Position numbers and translations under genes: made by a program. Under the pieces are notes generated by a model, which made no database searches, was not told where the DNA came from, and worked only from the letters and a program-made list of their open reading frames with translations. From positions 242,246 to 306,245 of the forward strand of contig JAQVIJ010000003.1 of NCBI GenBank assembly GCA_028695735.1: a stretch of 64,000 nucleotides of DNA, written 5' to 3'. This document shows positions 1 to 8,744 of this stretch, piece by piece. The stretch is from Deltaproteobacteria bacterium. GTDB lineage: Bacteria > Desulfobacterota > Dissulfuribacteria > Dissulfuribacterales > DYLC01. Positions within the stretch are counted from its first letter, which is position 1. Every line of letters begins with the position of its first letter.

Positions 1-1
1 C

Positions 2-775
2 GGGGTTTTCGGACTTGAGAAAGATGGGGTGGTCGTCTCCATACACTGCGGTTCCCGTGCATTAGGGCATCAGATCGGCACTGATTATATTCAGATTCTG
101 GGCAGGGCTGCCAAGAAATACGGTATTCCCATTCGAGAAAGGGAATTGGTCTGCGCGCCAATCCTTTCTCCTGAAGGCGAGCGGTATTTCAAGGCCATGG
201 CCTGTGGTGTGAACTGCGCCCTGGCCAATCGTCAGGTCTTGGGCCATCTGGTGCGGGAGGTCTTTTCGCGTCACTTTCCATCTGCATCCCTGCGCCTCAT
301 CTACGATGTCAGCCACAACACCTGCAAGGTGGAGGCCCATGAGGTAAGCGGCGTATCAAAGCGCCTTTATGTGCATCGCAAGGGTGCCACACGGGCCTTT
401 GGGCCAGGAAGACCTGAATTGCCTGAGGCATATCGAGACGTTGGCCAGCCAGTGTTTATCGGCGGCACCATGGGTACCTGTTCTTACATACTGGCAGGCA
501 CAGAGATGGGCGAGGAACTGGCGTGGGGTTCAGCATGTCACGGGGCAGGCAGGGCCATGAGCAGAAATGCGGCACTCAAACGCTGGAAGGGCAGGGATGT
601 GGTGGCATCACTGGCTTCCAAGGGCATTATTGTCAAGGCCGTGAGCTGGCAGGGTGCTGCAGAGGAGGCCCCTGGAGCTTATAAGGACGTGACCGCTGTG
701 GTGAACGCCGCATACAATGCAGGTCTGGTGAAAAAGGTAGCGAAGGTGTTGCCCATGGCATGCCTCAAGGGTTAA
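2..775 (+). CDS. rtcB: RtcB-family RNA ligase, C-terminal part (5' end outside window)
   Basis: RtcB seals RNA ends carrying 2',3'-cyclic phosphate or 3'-phosphate to 5'-OH in tRNA splicing or RNA repair, using GTP and Mn2+. The frame is open from base 2, so the gene starts upstream of the window; the GTG at 29 is internal. Visible family motifs are HCGSR (metal-binding His), a Ser-His-Asn segment, HRKGATRA, GGTMGTCSY in place of the usual GSMG segment, and SACHGAGRAMSR, which holds the His that is guanylylated in the family. The C-terminus (VNAAYNAGLVKKVAKVLP) is typical. The stop is at 773-775. lnt follows in the same direction after 23 bp, so the two may be co-transcribed. The family call is firm; the substrate in this organism is unknown. 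Confidence 0.93.
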   Translation, partial: GVFGLEKDGVVVSIHCGSRALGHQIGTDYIQILGRAAKKYGIPIRERELVCAPILSPEGERYFKAMACGVNCALANRQVLGHLVREVFSRHFPSASLRLIYDVSHNTCKVEAHEVSGVSKRLYVHRKGATRAFGPGRPELPEAYRDVGQPVFIGGTMGTCSYILAGTEMGEELAWGSACHGAGRAMSRNAALKRWKGRDVVASLASKGIIVKAVSWQGAAEEAPGAYKDVTAVVNAAYNAGLVKKVAKVLPMACLKG

Positions 776-798
776 CGGATTGAGGTTGGTTTAAGACA

Positions 799-2421
799 TT
801 GAATCTAAATCTTCGTAAAACAGACGCAGCGTGGTTGTGGGCAGGGCTTTCAGGCCTTTTGTGTGCCTTGGCCTTTCCGCCGTTTAATCTTGCGCCATTG
901 GCCTGCTGTTTTCTTGCGCCCCTGCTTTGGGCTGTTGCAGGCAAGGGTGTGGCTTGCGCCTTCAGACTGGGTTTTTTTGCCGCGGTCTGTTTTTTCAGCG
1001 CGCTTTTGTGGTGGCTGGTCCCCACACTTTCTCGATTCGGAGCCATGGAGATATGGGCGGCTGCCCCCATCATAGGGCTTTTGATACTGTACCTCTCGCT
1101 TTTTTGGGGAATCTGGGCTGTTTTTTGGGTATTTTTGCAGCAGAAAGGTCTGGCCTCCTGGCAGATATGTATAGCAGCGTCAGCCTTCTGGGGTGTGCTG
1201 GAGTGGTGTCGCGAGATATTTTTTACCGGCTTTCCCTGGGGAAATCCTTTATACGCACTTTCTGAATTCCCTGTCTTTTTACAACTTGTTGAAATTATAG
1301 GTATTCATGGCTTTGTAGCTGTATTGATTCTGCTCAATCTGCTGCTGTGGCATGCCTTGCAGTCCTTTAGAGAGACCGGTATCAGGCAGGGTGCTTCTGT
1401 TGCCTTGCTCTTTTTCGTCCTTGTCGCTGTGCTTTTTTTGCATGGAAGATGGCGCATTGAGTCTGTCAGGGCGCAGGATGCAGGTTTTCCTTCCTTGCCT
1501 GTGGCGGTGTTGCAAGGCTCCTTCCCCATGGATGTGAAGTGGCGGCCTGAGTTTCAGGAAGAGACAGTGGATCGTTATACAGATCTGGCTCGGAATGCCT
1601 TGAGCGATATGCAGCGAAAGGCCTTACTTCCATTGAAAGACAAGGCCAGAGTTTTGCCTCTGATGGTACTGCCTGAGACCGCTGCGCCATTTTATTTTCA
1701 GGAGCTGGGACCTGCAGCCCAAAGACTTTTGTATGTGGCCTATGACCTGAATATATGGATGTTGTTCGGAAGTCTGGCCTATGTACCAGCGCCTGACGGA
1801 GGCAAGGCCATGCTTGGGCAGTTGAACAGCGCATACCTCATAGACTCGCAGCCCAGGGTGTTGGGCCGGTACGACAAGAGACATCTGGTGCCGTTCGGCG
1901 AATATCTGCCGTTAAACGGTGCATTGGAGTGGTTGCGGGAGGTATTCCCCACGGCAGGTGATTTTTTGCCGGGTGTAGCCGATAACATCGTACTGAAGGC
2001 GGACGGTCTGCGTATAGGGGTACTCATTTGTTTCGAGAGCATCTTTCCTGAGCTGTCTGCTGAAATGGCCAGGGCAGGGGCGCGTATCCTGGCGGTCATA
2101 ACCAACGATGCTTGGTTCGGACGGACCGGCGCTCCGTATCAGCACGAGGCCATGTCTGTATTTCGGGTTATTGAGACCCGTAGATGGCTTTTAATGTCAG
2201 CCAATACGGGTGTGAGCTCCATTTTTACCCCCTGGGGGGAGAGAGTCGGACGGACCCGGCTTTTCGAACCGGGTTATTTGACCGCCGATGTCCGTCTTCG
2301 GGATGATGTCACCTTCTATGCAAGCAGGGGTTATGTCATTGTGCCGGTCTTTTTGGCGCTGCTGGCCAGTCTCGGACTTATTGCGGCATTAACCCGCAGG
2401 GAAAGGGAAAACACTCATTGA
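799..2421 (+). CDS. lnt: apolipoprotein N-acyltransferase
   Basis: Lnt adds the third acyl chain to the N-terminal cysteine of lipoproteins in the inner membrane. The 540-aa product has the usual architecture: several hydrophobic helices over the first 220 residues, then a nitrilase-like domain. The Glu-Lys-Cys catalytic triad is visible: Glu in PETAAPFYF (about residue 292), Lys in YDKRHLVPFGEYLP (about 358) and Cys in LICFES (about 410). The start is TTG with a GAGGT about 12 bases upstream; no better start with the complete first helix is seen. A last membrane helix lies near the C-terminus. It converges on the DUF3011 gene. Length and motifs fit the family well. Confidence 0.93.
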   Translation: MNLNLRKTDAAWLWAGLSGLLCALAFPPFNLAPLACCFLAPLLWAVAGKGVACAFRLGFFAAVCFFSALLWWLVPTLSRFGAMEIWAAAPIIGLLILYLSLFWGIWAVFWVFLQQKGLASWQICIAASAFWGVLEWCREIFFTGFPWGNPLYALSEFPVFLQLVEIIGIHGFVAVLILLNLLLWHALQSFRETGIRQGASVALLFFVLVAVLFLHGRWRIESVRAQDAGFPSLPVAVLQGSFPMDVKWRPEFQEETVDRYTDLARNALSDMQRKALLPLKDKARVLPLMVLPETAAPFYFQELGPAAQRLLYVAYDLNIWMLFGSLAYVPAPDGGKAMLGQLNSAYLIDSQPRVLGRYDKRHLVPFGEYLPLNGALEWLREVFPTAGDFLPGVADNIVLKADGLRIGVLICFESIFPELSAEMARAGARILAVITNDAWFGRTGAPYQHEAMSVFRVIETRRWLLMSANTGVSSIFTPWGERVGRTRLFEPGYLTADVRLRDDVTFYASRGYVIVPVFLALLASLGLIAALTRRERENTH

Positions 2422-2470
2422 TTCTTGAAACCATCTCCCTTGCCTGAATATCCAAGGGTTACCGCTTTGG

Positions 2471-3466
2471 CTATTGTCTGCGAAATTCTATGCGGTGCTC
2501 CCTGTTTTCCCTCTCAACGGCTCGAAAGCCGTCTTGGGTCAAATAGGTGTCATAGCTCTTTTCATCCAAGTGCAGCACACTTCCCTCGAACCAGCCGTCC
2601 TGTTTGTAGCCGTGCAGATATGCAGCGACCTTGCCATCCCGGCGGATATCCAACTGGACTTCGCCGTCATAAAAGGAGCTGTAACCGCTGAATCTGCCGG
2701 TTGGAACACTATATCCGAGTGATTTGGTCCCATATCCACTGGTAGAAGGGGCCGAAGGCGCTGGCTCAACCCGTTTCCAATCATCCGTTTGAGGGGGAGG
2801 AGCCGCTTCATTTCCTGATTCAGCCAATGCCCCAAGTAACAGGGCGCCGCCTATGACACCAGCCGCTACCAGGGCTGCGTCGTCGGAGTTGTCTTTATGC
2901 CGATGTTGTTCTGCGCGGCCTCCATGCAGCCTTGGCCTGATCTCGAACACCGCCCTGCATCCTCTGTCCACCCAGATGCCGCCGTCGTCGAACCCCCAGC
3001 TCTGCCACCTGACACATGGGGCCTTGGACAGCTCCCTTATGAGCCTGACTCCGCCGCTGGTGTCGGCTGGACAGTAGTTATAGCCCCTGTCGTTGCTTTC
3101 ACATCGTATTTCTTTAGGATACCCAGGCTCATGTGGGGCCATGGGTGGAGGGGGTGAGGCATAGGCAGGCGGTGTCGAAGGCCTGTTATATCCATGGGGC
3201 GGAATGCCGCCGCCTATTTCAAATTCCGCCCTGCATCCTCTGTCCACCCAGATGCTGTTTCTATCATAACCCCAGGTACGGCCATAGATACAATCAGCCT
3301 CAGATAGCTGATTCACTAAGTGTACAGGCCCTCGAATCTCCGCCGGGCAGCGGTTATATCTTTTTTTTTCGCTCTCGCAGATTACGGTGTAGGAGAATGC
3401 CTTGAATGGTAGGATTTGTGTGAGAATGGCCAGGATGGCAGCAATTGCAATAGGGGTACGAGACAT
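2471..3466 (-). CDS. secreted protein with two DUF3011 domains
   Basis: This 331-aa protein has an N-terminal signal peptide (hydrophobic to about residue 25, MSRTPIAIAAILAILTQ...). Two similar domains follow at about residues 28-85 and 115-180, each with CES...YCPAD/E...GVRLI/V...L...C...W.GWD-type spacing and ending in GIWVDRGCRA.FEI. This is the cysteine-rich pattern of DUF3011. A short glycine/alanine-rich hydrophobic stretch (about residues 195-215) could be a second membrane segment. The C-terminal 70 residues carry a separate beta-rich region. No enzymatic function is known to me for DUF3011. The gene stands alone on the minus strand between two convergent or same-strand neighbours, with 48 bp to the cytochrome gene. 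Confidence 0.75.
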   Translation of the reverse strand: MSRTPIAIAAILAILTQILPFKAFSYTVICESEKKRYNRCPAEIRGPVHLVNQLSEADCIYGRTWGYDRNSIWVDRGCRAEFEIGGGIPPHGYNRPSTPPAYASPPPPMAPHEPGYPKEIRCESNDRGYNYCPADTSGGVRLIRELSKAPCVRWQSWGFDDGGIWVDRGCRAVFEIRPRLHGGRAEQHRHKDNSDDAALVAAGVIGGALLLGALAESGNEAAPPPQTDDWKRVEPAPSAPSTSGYGTKSLGYSVPTGRFSGYSSFYDGEVQLDIRRDGKVAAYLHGYKQDGWFEGSVLHLDEKSYDTYLTQDGFRAVERENREHRIEFRRQ

Positions 3467-3514
3467 GGCTACACTCCATCTATATATTTTGGCTGTAAAA
3501 CCATAACAAAATTT

Positions 3515-5326
3515 TTATGGGTTGTCACCTGCTTTTATTTTTCCTTGTCTGCAGGCAGGCATGGGCTCATTGGGTCTCCAGTTGGCCATCACCGAGTCAT
3601 TGAAGTCCTTGTGGCAGGAAAGGCAGAGCCCCACATACAAAATGCGGTTCAATTCCTGGGCATTAAATGGCCTCAGGCCTGGTCTGGAGGTGTGAACCAG
3701 TGAGTCCCCCTGAATGTTCACAAAGCTGTCTGTGGCCTGTTTGGGGGTTGAGTTAGGGAGCTGCATGGCAGGCGTAAAGTGCCACTGGCCGTTTTTGAAA
3801 CTGAGGTTTCCGGTCCCCAGCCCAAGGGCCCTTGGGTCTATGTGACACTCACTGCAGGTACGGCCCTTTTTTTGAGTGGTGTGAGGGTCCATTTTGGAGA
3901 CCGTAAAACGCACAAATTCCTGCTCTTGTCTGCCCCTTTCATCCAGAAAGGAGACCAGGTCCTGTCAGCCAGGCACCAATACCACTATCTCCTTGGAGTT
4001 GTCTCTTTTTTCCAATACGCCCAATGGCGGGACCTCATGGCGTATGAAGCCTCGAAACTCCTGCCAAAGCCCGAGGGTGTTTCGTGCGCTTACCTTGTCC
4101 AATTGTTCCTCGGCCTTTTTATAGCGCACATGACAGCCATAGCACTGGGGCACCCATGTGCTGTGACAGGCCTGACATGAGAGGTTTTTGTGCACCGGCC
4201 GTGTGCAGTCCTGGGCTGGTGGCTTGAGTTCATGCCTTTTCTCATTCATTTTTGTCTTGAGGTACAGGCCGTTTTCGTCCTTTTCAAGGGAGAGACGGGG
4301 CCACAGAGGGGTCCTTTTGCCCTTTGGGTAATAGGAATTGTCCTTGGAGGCCTCAAAAATGAGCTCTAATATGGGGCGCTGAGTGTGACAGTGTTCGCAG
4401 CGCACCTCCAATTGTTCCTCCAGATGGGCGTGCCTTTGGCCGTCTCCCATGACCTCGCGTTGCGTGTGGCAGTCGATACAGACCATGCCTGCCTTGTGAT
4501 GAATATCCTCCGGAAATTTGCGATAGAACCTGCCGTCCGCCAGGGTGTCTGATTTGAGTTTGCCTGCCTCAAAGGGCACTCCATACCCCTCGGATTCGTA
4601 GATGCCTTGATAGGAGAGCCCGATACGGCCGCTGCGATTGTGACAGCGCACACAGTTTTCCATGGGGATCTTTTTTATGATCTGCGGATGCCATTCCTCT
4701 TTTTTGCCACCCTTTGCCAGAAACTCCTCTTTGGTGCCCGTAAAGTGACAGGCAGTGCAGCCACCGCCCTTTTGGGCCATAAAGTCAGGTAACTTGCCCT
4801 TTTCCACCCATAGGTGACAGCTTCCGCAGAGTTTTCTGAAATAATCCACGGCATGTGTGTGGGTATTGAATGCCGCTATGGACTCTATGGAGATATCCTC
4901 GTTGCGGTCAGGGTATTCGCCCCAATAGTAGCGCAGGGTGGAAAGGATGCCGCGATTTGTGGCCATGAGGGAGTTTTTGCTCCATTTGATCTGTCTGGTA
5001 TGACAGCCGGCTTGTCCGCAGGTGCGTTCCACGAACTTGAGCTCCCCTGGGTTTTTAACCATGCCGCGATGGGCATCCAACTTGTTCGCGGATAGGGCAT
5101 TTCCCAAGTGACAGAATGCGCAGCCGAACTCCCTGCCGTGTGCCTTGTCGGGTTTTTCCTGGTGGCAACCCAAGCACATGTCCACCTGGCCGGGTTTTGT
5201 GAGGGTTACGGTCTGAGGGGCCTTTTCAGCCGCATGACTAAATGCAAAAAGGCTTGAGATTACAAGAAAAATACATACAAAAGGCCCTTTAACCAAAGAA
5301 GCATATGAAAGCAGGGCCTTTTGCAT
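3515..5326 (-). CDS. 12-haem c-type cytochrome, probable selenoprotein (in-frame UGA at codon 454)
   Basis: A signal peptide (to about residue 32) is followed by ten haem-binding motifs before codon 454: CLGCH, CAFCH, an unusual CX4CH (CGQAGCH), CGSCH, CTACH, CVRCH, CIDCH, CEHCH, CQACH and CYGCH. Codon 454 is TGA (3967-3965). The same frame then runs open for another 150 codons and adds CSECH and CLSCH, so both halves belong to one exported multihaem cytochrome of 603 residues. A hairpin with a GG-containing loop lies 20 nt after the UGA (separate entry). I therefore read the UGA as selenocysteine; a nonsense mutation is the alternative. speE ends 13 bp upstream, so the two are probably one transcript. 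The role is presumably periplasmic electron transfer or reduction; the substrate is unknown. The large size and Sec recall cytochromes of ext-type clusters, but I cannot assign a subfamily. Confidence 0.8.
3928..3955 (-). promoter_or_regulatory. candidate bacterial SECIS hairpin after the cytochrome UGA
   Basis: On the minus strand, GUCU (3955-3952) pairs with AGAC (3931-3928) and CCUUUC (3951-3946) with GAAAGG (3940-3935). The loop is UGGAU, and GGC forms a bulge on the 3' side. The ten pairs are all Watson-Crick. The loop guanines lie about 21-22 nt after the UGA, inside the 16-37 nt window used for bacterial SECIS elements, which typically carry a guanine in a small apical loop. The call rests on hand folding; SelB recognition is inference. 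Confidence 0.65.
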
Positions 5327-5339
5327 GGCATTGTTTCCT

Positions 5340-6188
5340 TCAGCTTACAGCCTGCTTGAAAAAGGCAGGCAGATCAAAGACGCTGCGCAGAAGCTCGGGA
5401 GTCATGTATTTTAGAGGCATCGAGGCCATGCGTTGCTTGGCCTTTTTCAAATTCATGTCCGTTAGTGGGTCATATTTTTTGCTGGCCATGACCCAGCTCC
5501 ACATGCCGCTGGGATAGGTGGGCACAAAGCCCCAGTAGAAACGAACGATGGGGAAACCCGCCGCCTTCAGGTTGTTTTGCATGGCCTTCAAAATCTCCAT
5601 GTCGTAAAACGGGGATTCGGACTGGGCTACCAGAATGCCGTCTTCCTTGAGGCTTGCAAGGCATTTTTTGTAGAAATCCGCCTGAAACAGGCCTACGGCA
5701 GGCCCAATGGGGTCTGTGGAGTCCACCAGAATCACATCAAAGCGAGTCTGATTCTCCTCCATGAACTGAACCCCGTCTCTTACCTGAACCTCAACCCTTG
5801 GATTTCCTGTGAGCTCGCAGGCAATTTGCGGAAAAAAGCGTTTACAGGTCTCTATCACCAGGCCGTCTATCTCGCAGAGCACGGCCTTTTTTACTGTATC
5901 ATGCCTTACCACCTCGCGAATGGCGCCGCCATCCCCTCCGCCTATGACCAGCACCTGTTCAGGGTTTGAGTGTAAAAACATGGCGGGGTGCACCAGCAGC
6001 TCATGGTATGTCCACTCATCCCTGTCCGTGGTCATGAACAGGCCGTCTAACAGCAGCACTCGGCCAAATGCCTCTGTATCCAGTACCTGAATCCTTTGAT
6101 ACTTGGATTCGCTTACAAACAGGGTCTCTTTTACCTTGAGGCTGAAGCCTATGGTGTTGTGATGATATTCAGTGAACCAGAGTTCCAT
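5340..6188 (-). CDS. speE: polyamine aminopropyltransferase (spermidine synthase)
   Basis: SpeE transfers the aminopropyl group of decarboxylated SAM to putrescine. The 282-aa protein starts MELWFTEYH, has the family's [20 protein letters not shown] beta-strand region, the nucleotide-binding [15 protein letters not shown] (about residues 80-95), YHELLVHP, and the DSTDPIGPA loop with catalytic Asp. Length is normal. It sits 54 bp downstream of tRNA-Pro(UGG) on the same strand and 13 bp upstream of the 12-haem cytochrome. The SpeD homologue that should provide its substrate is 15 kb away and seems catalytically dead, so another source of decarboxylated SAM is needed, or the enzyme has another amine or SAM-derived substrate. 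Confidence 0.93.
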   Translation of the reverse strand: MELWFTEYHHNTIGFSLKVKETLFVSESKYQRIQVLDTEAFGRVLLLDGLFMTTDRDEWTYHELLVHPAMFLHSNPEQVLVIGGGDGGAIREVVRHDTVKKAVLCEIDGLVIETCKRFFPQIACELTGNPRVEVQVRDGVQFMEENQTRFDVILVDSTDPIGPAVGLFQADFYKKCLASLKEDGILVAQSESPFYDMEILKAMQNNLKAAGFPIVRFYWGFVPTYPSGMWSWVMASKKYDPLTDMNLKKAKQRMASMPLKYMTPELLRSVFDLPAFFKQAVS

Positions 6189-6242
6189 GAAACAGCTCCT
6201 TTGATGATTTTAAGAGGAAGGAATGGCAGAGAAAAAGAAGAA

Positions 6243-6319
6243 TGGTCGGGGCGAGAGGATTCGAACCTCCGGCCCTCTGCTCCCAAAGCAGATGCGCTAC
6301 CAGGCTGCGCTACGCCCCG
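6243..6319 (-). tRNA. tRNA-Pro (anticodon UGG)
   Basis: The 77-nt cloverleaf is encoded with its CCA end. The acceptor arm starts CGGGGCG and pairs with CGCCCCG before ACCA. The anticodon stem TCTGC/GCAGA encloses the loop TTTGGGA, giving anticodon UGG. The T-arm GGAGGTTCGAATCCTC is standard. speE follows 54 bp downstream. Confidence 0.97.
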
Positions 6320-6558
6320 AACCGAAATATCGAAAAAATCTAACACGAAGATGCCATTATTTCAAGATGTTACAGGGAATGAATCTGTAAGGGCCTAACA
6401 CATAGATTTTGTTAGATTTTAAGGTAAATTTTCCCATTTTTCCAGGGAGAAACGCCGAAAAGTTATTGGTAGGTTGTCCATGAGCTGGTCAGGGAAATTG
6501 GTCGGGCGAGAGGCAATGTTCCAATGCTTCCTCAAGGCTTTCTGAAGAAGAAATCGTG

Positions 6559-7002
6559 TTACGGCGTTAACAACTTGAAGCCGGTGTAATCCAGCACTCG
6601 TGTGGCCGTATTTTCCACCAGCTCCTGAATCACCACCTCCATGACATGCCATACCTTGACTCCAGCTCGCACGCATCCTGTGATGGAGTGGCCGGTCCTG
6701 CCACAACTCATGTGCATGTGCAAAATTGGGGCGCCTGTCTCGCTGTCTGGAAAGATGGTCCCCACTCCAAAGGCCTCATGAGTGCCCAATAGGCTGGTTT
6801 TCAGAGGAATAAACGGCTGTTTTTCCCCATTTTCAGGCCCGACCACCAATTGACTGCCATGGTCCGCGCCGCCCAGTGCCCAGACCACCGCCCTTTCTAT
6901 GTGTTGCTCTTGAGCAAACCTTTCTATGGTTTCATGGAGTATCTCCTCGTGCTCCAGCCTTAAGACAAAGATTCTACCGCTTTTGGCCTGGGAGTATCTC
7001 AT
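6559..7002 (-). CDS. PPC/DUF296-domain protein (PD1-like)
   Basis: The 147-aa product is a single PPC domain: RIFVLRLEHEEILHETIERFA at the N-terminus, then VVWALGGADHGSQLVVGP, GTIFPDSETGAPILHMHMSCGR and a C-terminal EVVIQEL...RVLDYTGFKLL. Members of this family are small trimeric proteins, in plants linked to AT-hook DNA binding; bacterial functions are poorly known. The HMHMSCGR stretch holds the His residues that bind metal in some bacterial structures. It stands alone between tRNA-Pro and the divergently oriented rhodanese gene, so no operon clue is available. Confidence 0.85.
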   Translation of the reverse strand: MRYSQAKSGRIFVLRLEHEEILHETIERFAQEQHIERAVVWALGGADHGSQLVVGPENGEKQPFIPLKTSLLGTHEAFGVGTIFPDSETGAPILHMHMSCGRTGHSITGCVRAGVKVWHVMEVVIQELVENTATRVLDYTGFKLLTP

Positions 7003-7209
7003 TGCCGTCTCCTTTAGTGTTTATTCACAAGATGTTTATGAAATGTACTATACAAAAGGCAGTTCATAAATGAAATGCCAGACAGCATTTTGCGATATTG
7101 CATTCGTTTTGCCTATAACATTCTCAAAATCCATTGGAATAAACGATTTGAAGCGCCAAGGATTAACCTGTAACCTTTTGGAAAAAATATAGAAAGGGGG
7201 GAATTGTGA

Positions 7210-8019
7210 ATGATTGGGCTGTTTAGAGTTTTTCTGGTGCTCTCTTCGCTTTTGTTCTCGCATTCACTTTGGGCGAACGAAGCCTGTTTTATCGAGGACG
7301 CAGTGGTGGCCGAGTCCAATGCCGATACGCCGCAGCTCTCCACAGCAGAGTTTAAAAAGGCCATAAAAGACGGCCTGTTGGTGCTGGATAACCGTCCATA
7401 CAAGGAATGGGCCGTCAGTCATATCCCTGGTGCCATTGTGGTTGCGCCCAAGCCAGGCGTGAGCAAGGCACTTTACACTTCAGATGTGGCGGAGGTCAAA
7501 CGCATTGTCAACGAAGATAAGACAAGGCCCATCGTGCTCTATTGTGACGGTATTTACTGCGGCAAGAGCAAGCGAGTGGCTCAGGATCTGATAAAAGAAG
7601 GCTTTACTCATGTATTCCGCTATCAATTGGGAATACCTATCTGGCGGAGTCTTGGCAATCTAACTCAGTGCGAATTGGACGGCATTCGATACATCTATCA
7701 AAATGATAAGACTGCGTGGTTTATAGACAGCCGAAAGGCGGAGCTTTTTGCCAAGGGCAGTCTTCCAACAGCCAAGAATATACCATTTGATGGTGTTATG
7801 GATGGCAAGGATGTGGGAGAGATATTTAAAGCAAAAGAAGACGGAAGGCTTCCAGTTGATGACAGAAACACTCGCATCGTGGTCTTCGGCCAGAATATAG
7901 ATGAGACAAAACGAGTAGCCGAGGGATTGGTAAAAGAGGCATTTCACAATGTCTGTTTCTATGCCGGAGACATCAAAGACATTCTAATCTTGAGTGAAAA
8001 AAATAAAGAAGGGAGATAG
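7210..8019 (+). CDS. periplasmic tandem rhodanese-domain protein
   Basis: A signal peptide (MIGLFRVFLVLSSLLFSHSLWA) precedes two rhodanese domains, at about residues 40-145 and 155-265. The first keeps a plausible active-site cysteine in VLYCDGIYCGKSKR. In the second the equivalent position (IVVFGQNIDETKRV) has no cysteine, so it is probably structural. Tandem rhodaneses with one live domain are usual for sulfurtransferases. A G-rich ribosome site (AAAGGGGGG, 7193-7201) precedes the ATG. A truncated secreted protein gene starts 2 bp after the stop, so the two once formed an operon. Exported rhodaneses accompany cytochromes in ext-type clusters (ExtH in Geobacter relatives, from memory), which makes a role in sulfur or selenium redox chemistry plausible but unproved. 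Confidence 0.85.
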   Translation: MIGLFRVFLVLSSLLFSHSLWANEACFIEDAVVAESNADTPQLSTAEFKKAIKDGLLVLDNRPYKEWAVSHIPGAIVVAPKPGVSKALYTSDVAEVKRIVNEDKTRPIVLYCDGIYCGKSKRVAQDLIKEGFTHVFRYQLGIPIWRSLGNLTQCELDGIRYIYQNDKTAWFIDSRKAELFAKGSLPTAKNIPFDGVMDGKDVGEIFKAKEDGRLPVDDRNTRIVVFGQNIDETKRVAEGLVKEAFHNVCFYAGDIKDILILSEKNKEGR

Positions 8020-8021
8020 TT

Positions 8022-8267
8022 ATGCGCATACTTCATGGAATCTGTTGCTTGGTGTGTCTTTTTTTGATTTCAGCCGTTGCATGGGCGGATTCTACTCGCA
8101 GCGGATATGTCATCTTGCATGTGGATTTATCCCGCTATAAGGATGAACCAGTTAGGCTTTGGGTGCCGTACCCAATTTCTGATCAATATCAATTAGTTTC
8201 CGAAAAGATATTCTTGATGCCAAAATATTCAGCAAAAAACACAACTCCTTTTTCATGCCTTCGTTAA
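8022..8267 (+). pseudogene. truncated secreted protein, resembles the N-terminus of a transglutaminase-like protein
   Basis: Only 81 codons remain: a signal peptide (MRILHGICCLVCLFLISAVAWA), then SGYVILHVDLSRYKDEPVRLWVPYPISDQYQ, which resembles the start of secreted transglutaminase-like proteins. After about base 8205 the sequence no longer looks like that family and reaches a stop within 60 bp. No continuation is seen in the other frames to 8740. I read it as the stump of a gene cut by a deletion or insertion whose junction is near 8205. The start overlaps the upstream operon context (2 bp after the rhodanese stop). The family assignment is tentative. Confidence 0.5.
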
Positions 8268-8558
8268 GTCATAGATAATGGCTCATCAAGTAGCGGGTAT
8301 TTATAGCCTGGCGCAAAGGTTGTTAACAGCACATGATTTGTCCTGAATCATGGTACATAATTCGTCCGGTTTTAAGATGGGCATGATAAGAAGATATCCA
8401 TTAGACGGGCAGAGATGACTCAGAATGCTCACATATCTGTCTGCGTGCAATGCACAGGCAGGAACTCGGGGCGTATTGAAATACGCTCCTCCCTCCTTGT
8501 TCTTAAACGAAAATCCTGATTTTTAGCAGTTCCAGTCCTTCTTTAGAATTTTTCATAT
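8268..8558. other. gene-free stretch at the truncation junction
   Basis: No credible gene is found. The stretch begins where the truncated gene ends and runs to the Pho box of the phosphatase gene. Bases 8408-8530 look like the edge of a lost element, but no terminal repeat or transposase fragment could be recognised. Confidence 0.5.
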
Positions 8559-8589
8559 TCGTCATTTTTTTGTCACAATTTCCTATTAT
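8559..8589 (+). promoter_or_regulatory. Pho box and promoter of the alkaline phosphatase gene
   Basis: Two 7-bp direct repeats, TCGTCAT (8559-8565) and TTGTCAC (8570-8576), lie 11 bp apart with a T4 spacer, matching the CTGTCAT-N4-CTGTCAC pattern bound by PhoB. A -10-like TATTAT follows at 8584-8589, about the distance seen in PhoB-activated promoters, where the Pho box replaces the -35. Phosphate-starvation control of the downstream gene fits its product. Confidence 0.75.
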
Positions 8590-8645
8590 TAACCATGCAC
8601 AACATCATTTAAAGTAATTTATCCTCAAAAAGGAGGTGCAAAGAG

Positions 8646-8654
8646 ATGATGTGA
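8646..8654 (+). other. two-codon leader reading frame with a strong ribosome site
   Basis: ATG ATG TGA follows a near-perfect Shine-Dalgarno sequence (AGGAGG, 8631-8636) at ideal spacing, inside the leader between the Pho promoter and the phosphatase gene. It may be a minimal upstream ORF that holds or releases ribosomes, or the remnant of a lost gene start. Confidence 0.35.
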
Positions 8655-8744
8655 GGCATGGGTTAACATCTAGTCCTTGCAGGGGTGTTGTTGGTGTTTT
8701 TTGTTAACTTGTTTTAATTGCTATAAAAAAAGGAGGCAAGTAAA

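Noticed and set aside
2425..2691. Reading frame on the plus strand opposite the DUF3011 gene
   Set aside because: It is a shadow of the minus-strand gene, with no ribosome site and no domain.
3965..3967. 12-haem cytochrome split by a frameshift into a large and a small gene
   Set aside because: The two reading frames are in the same phase (1413 bp between their start points is divisible by three) and only one TGA lies between them.
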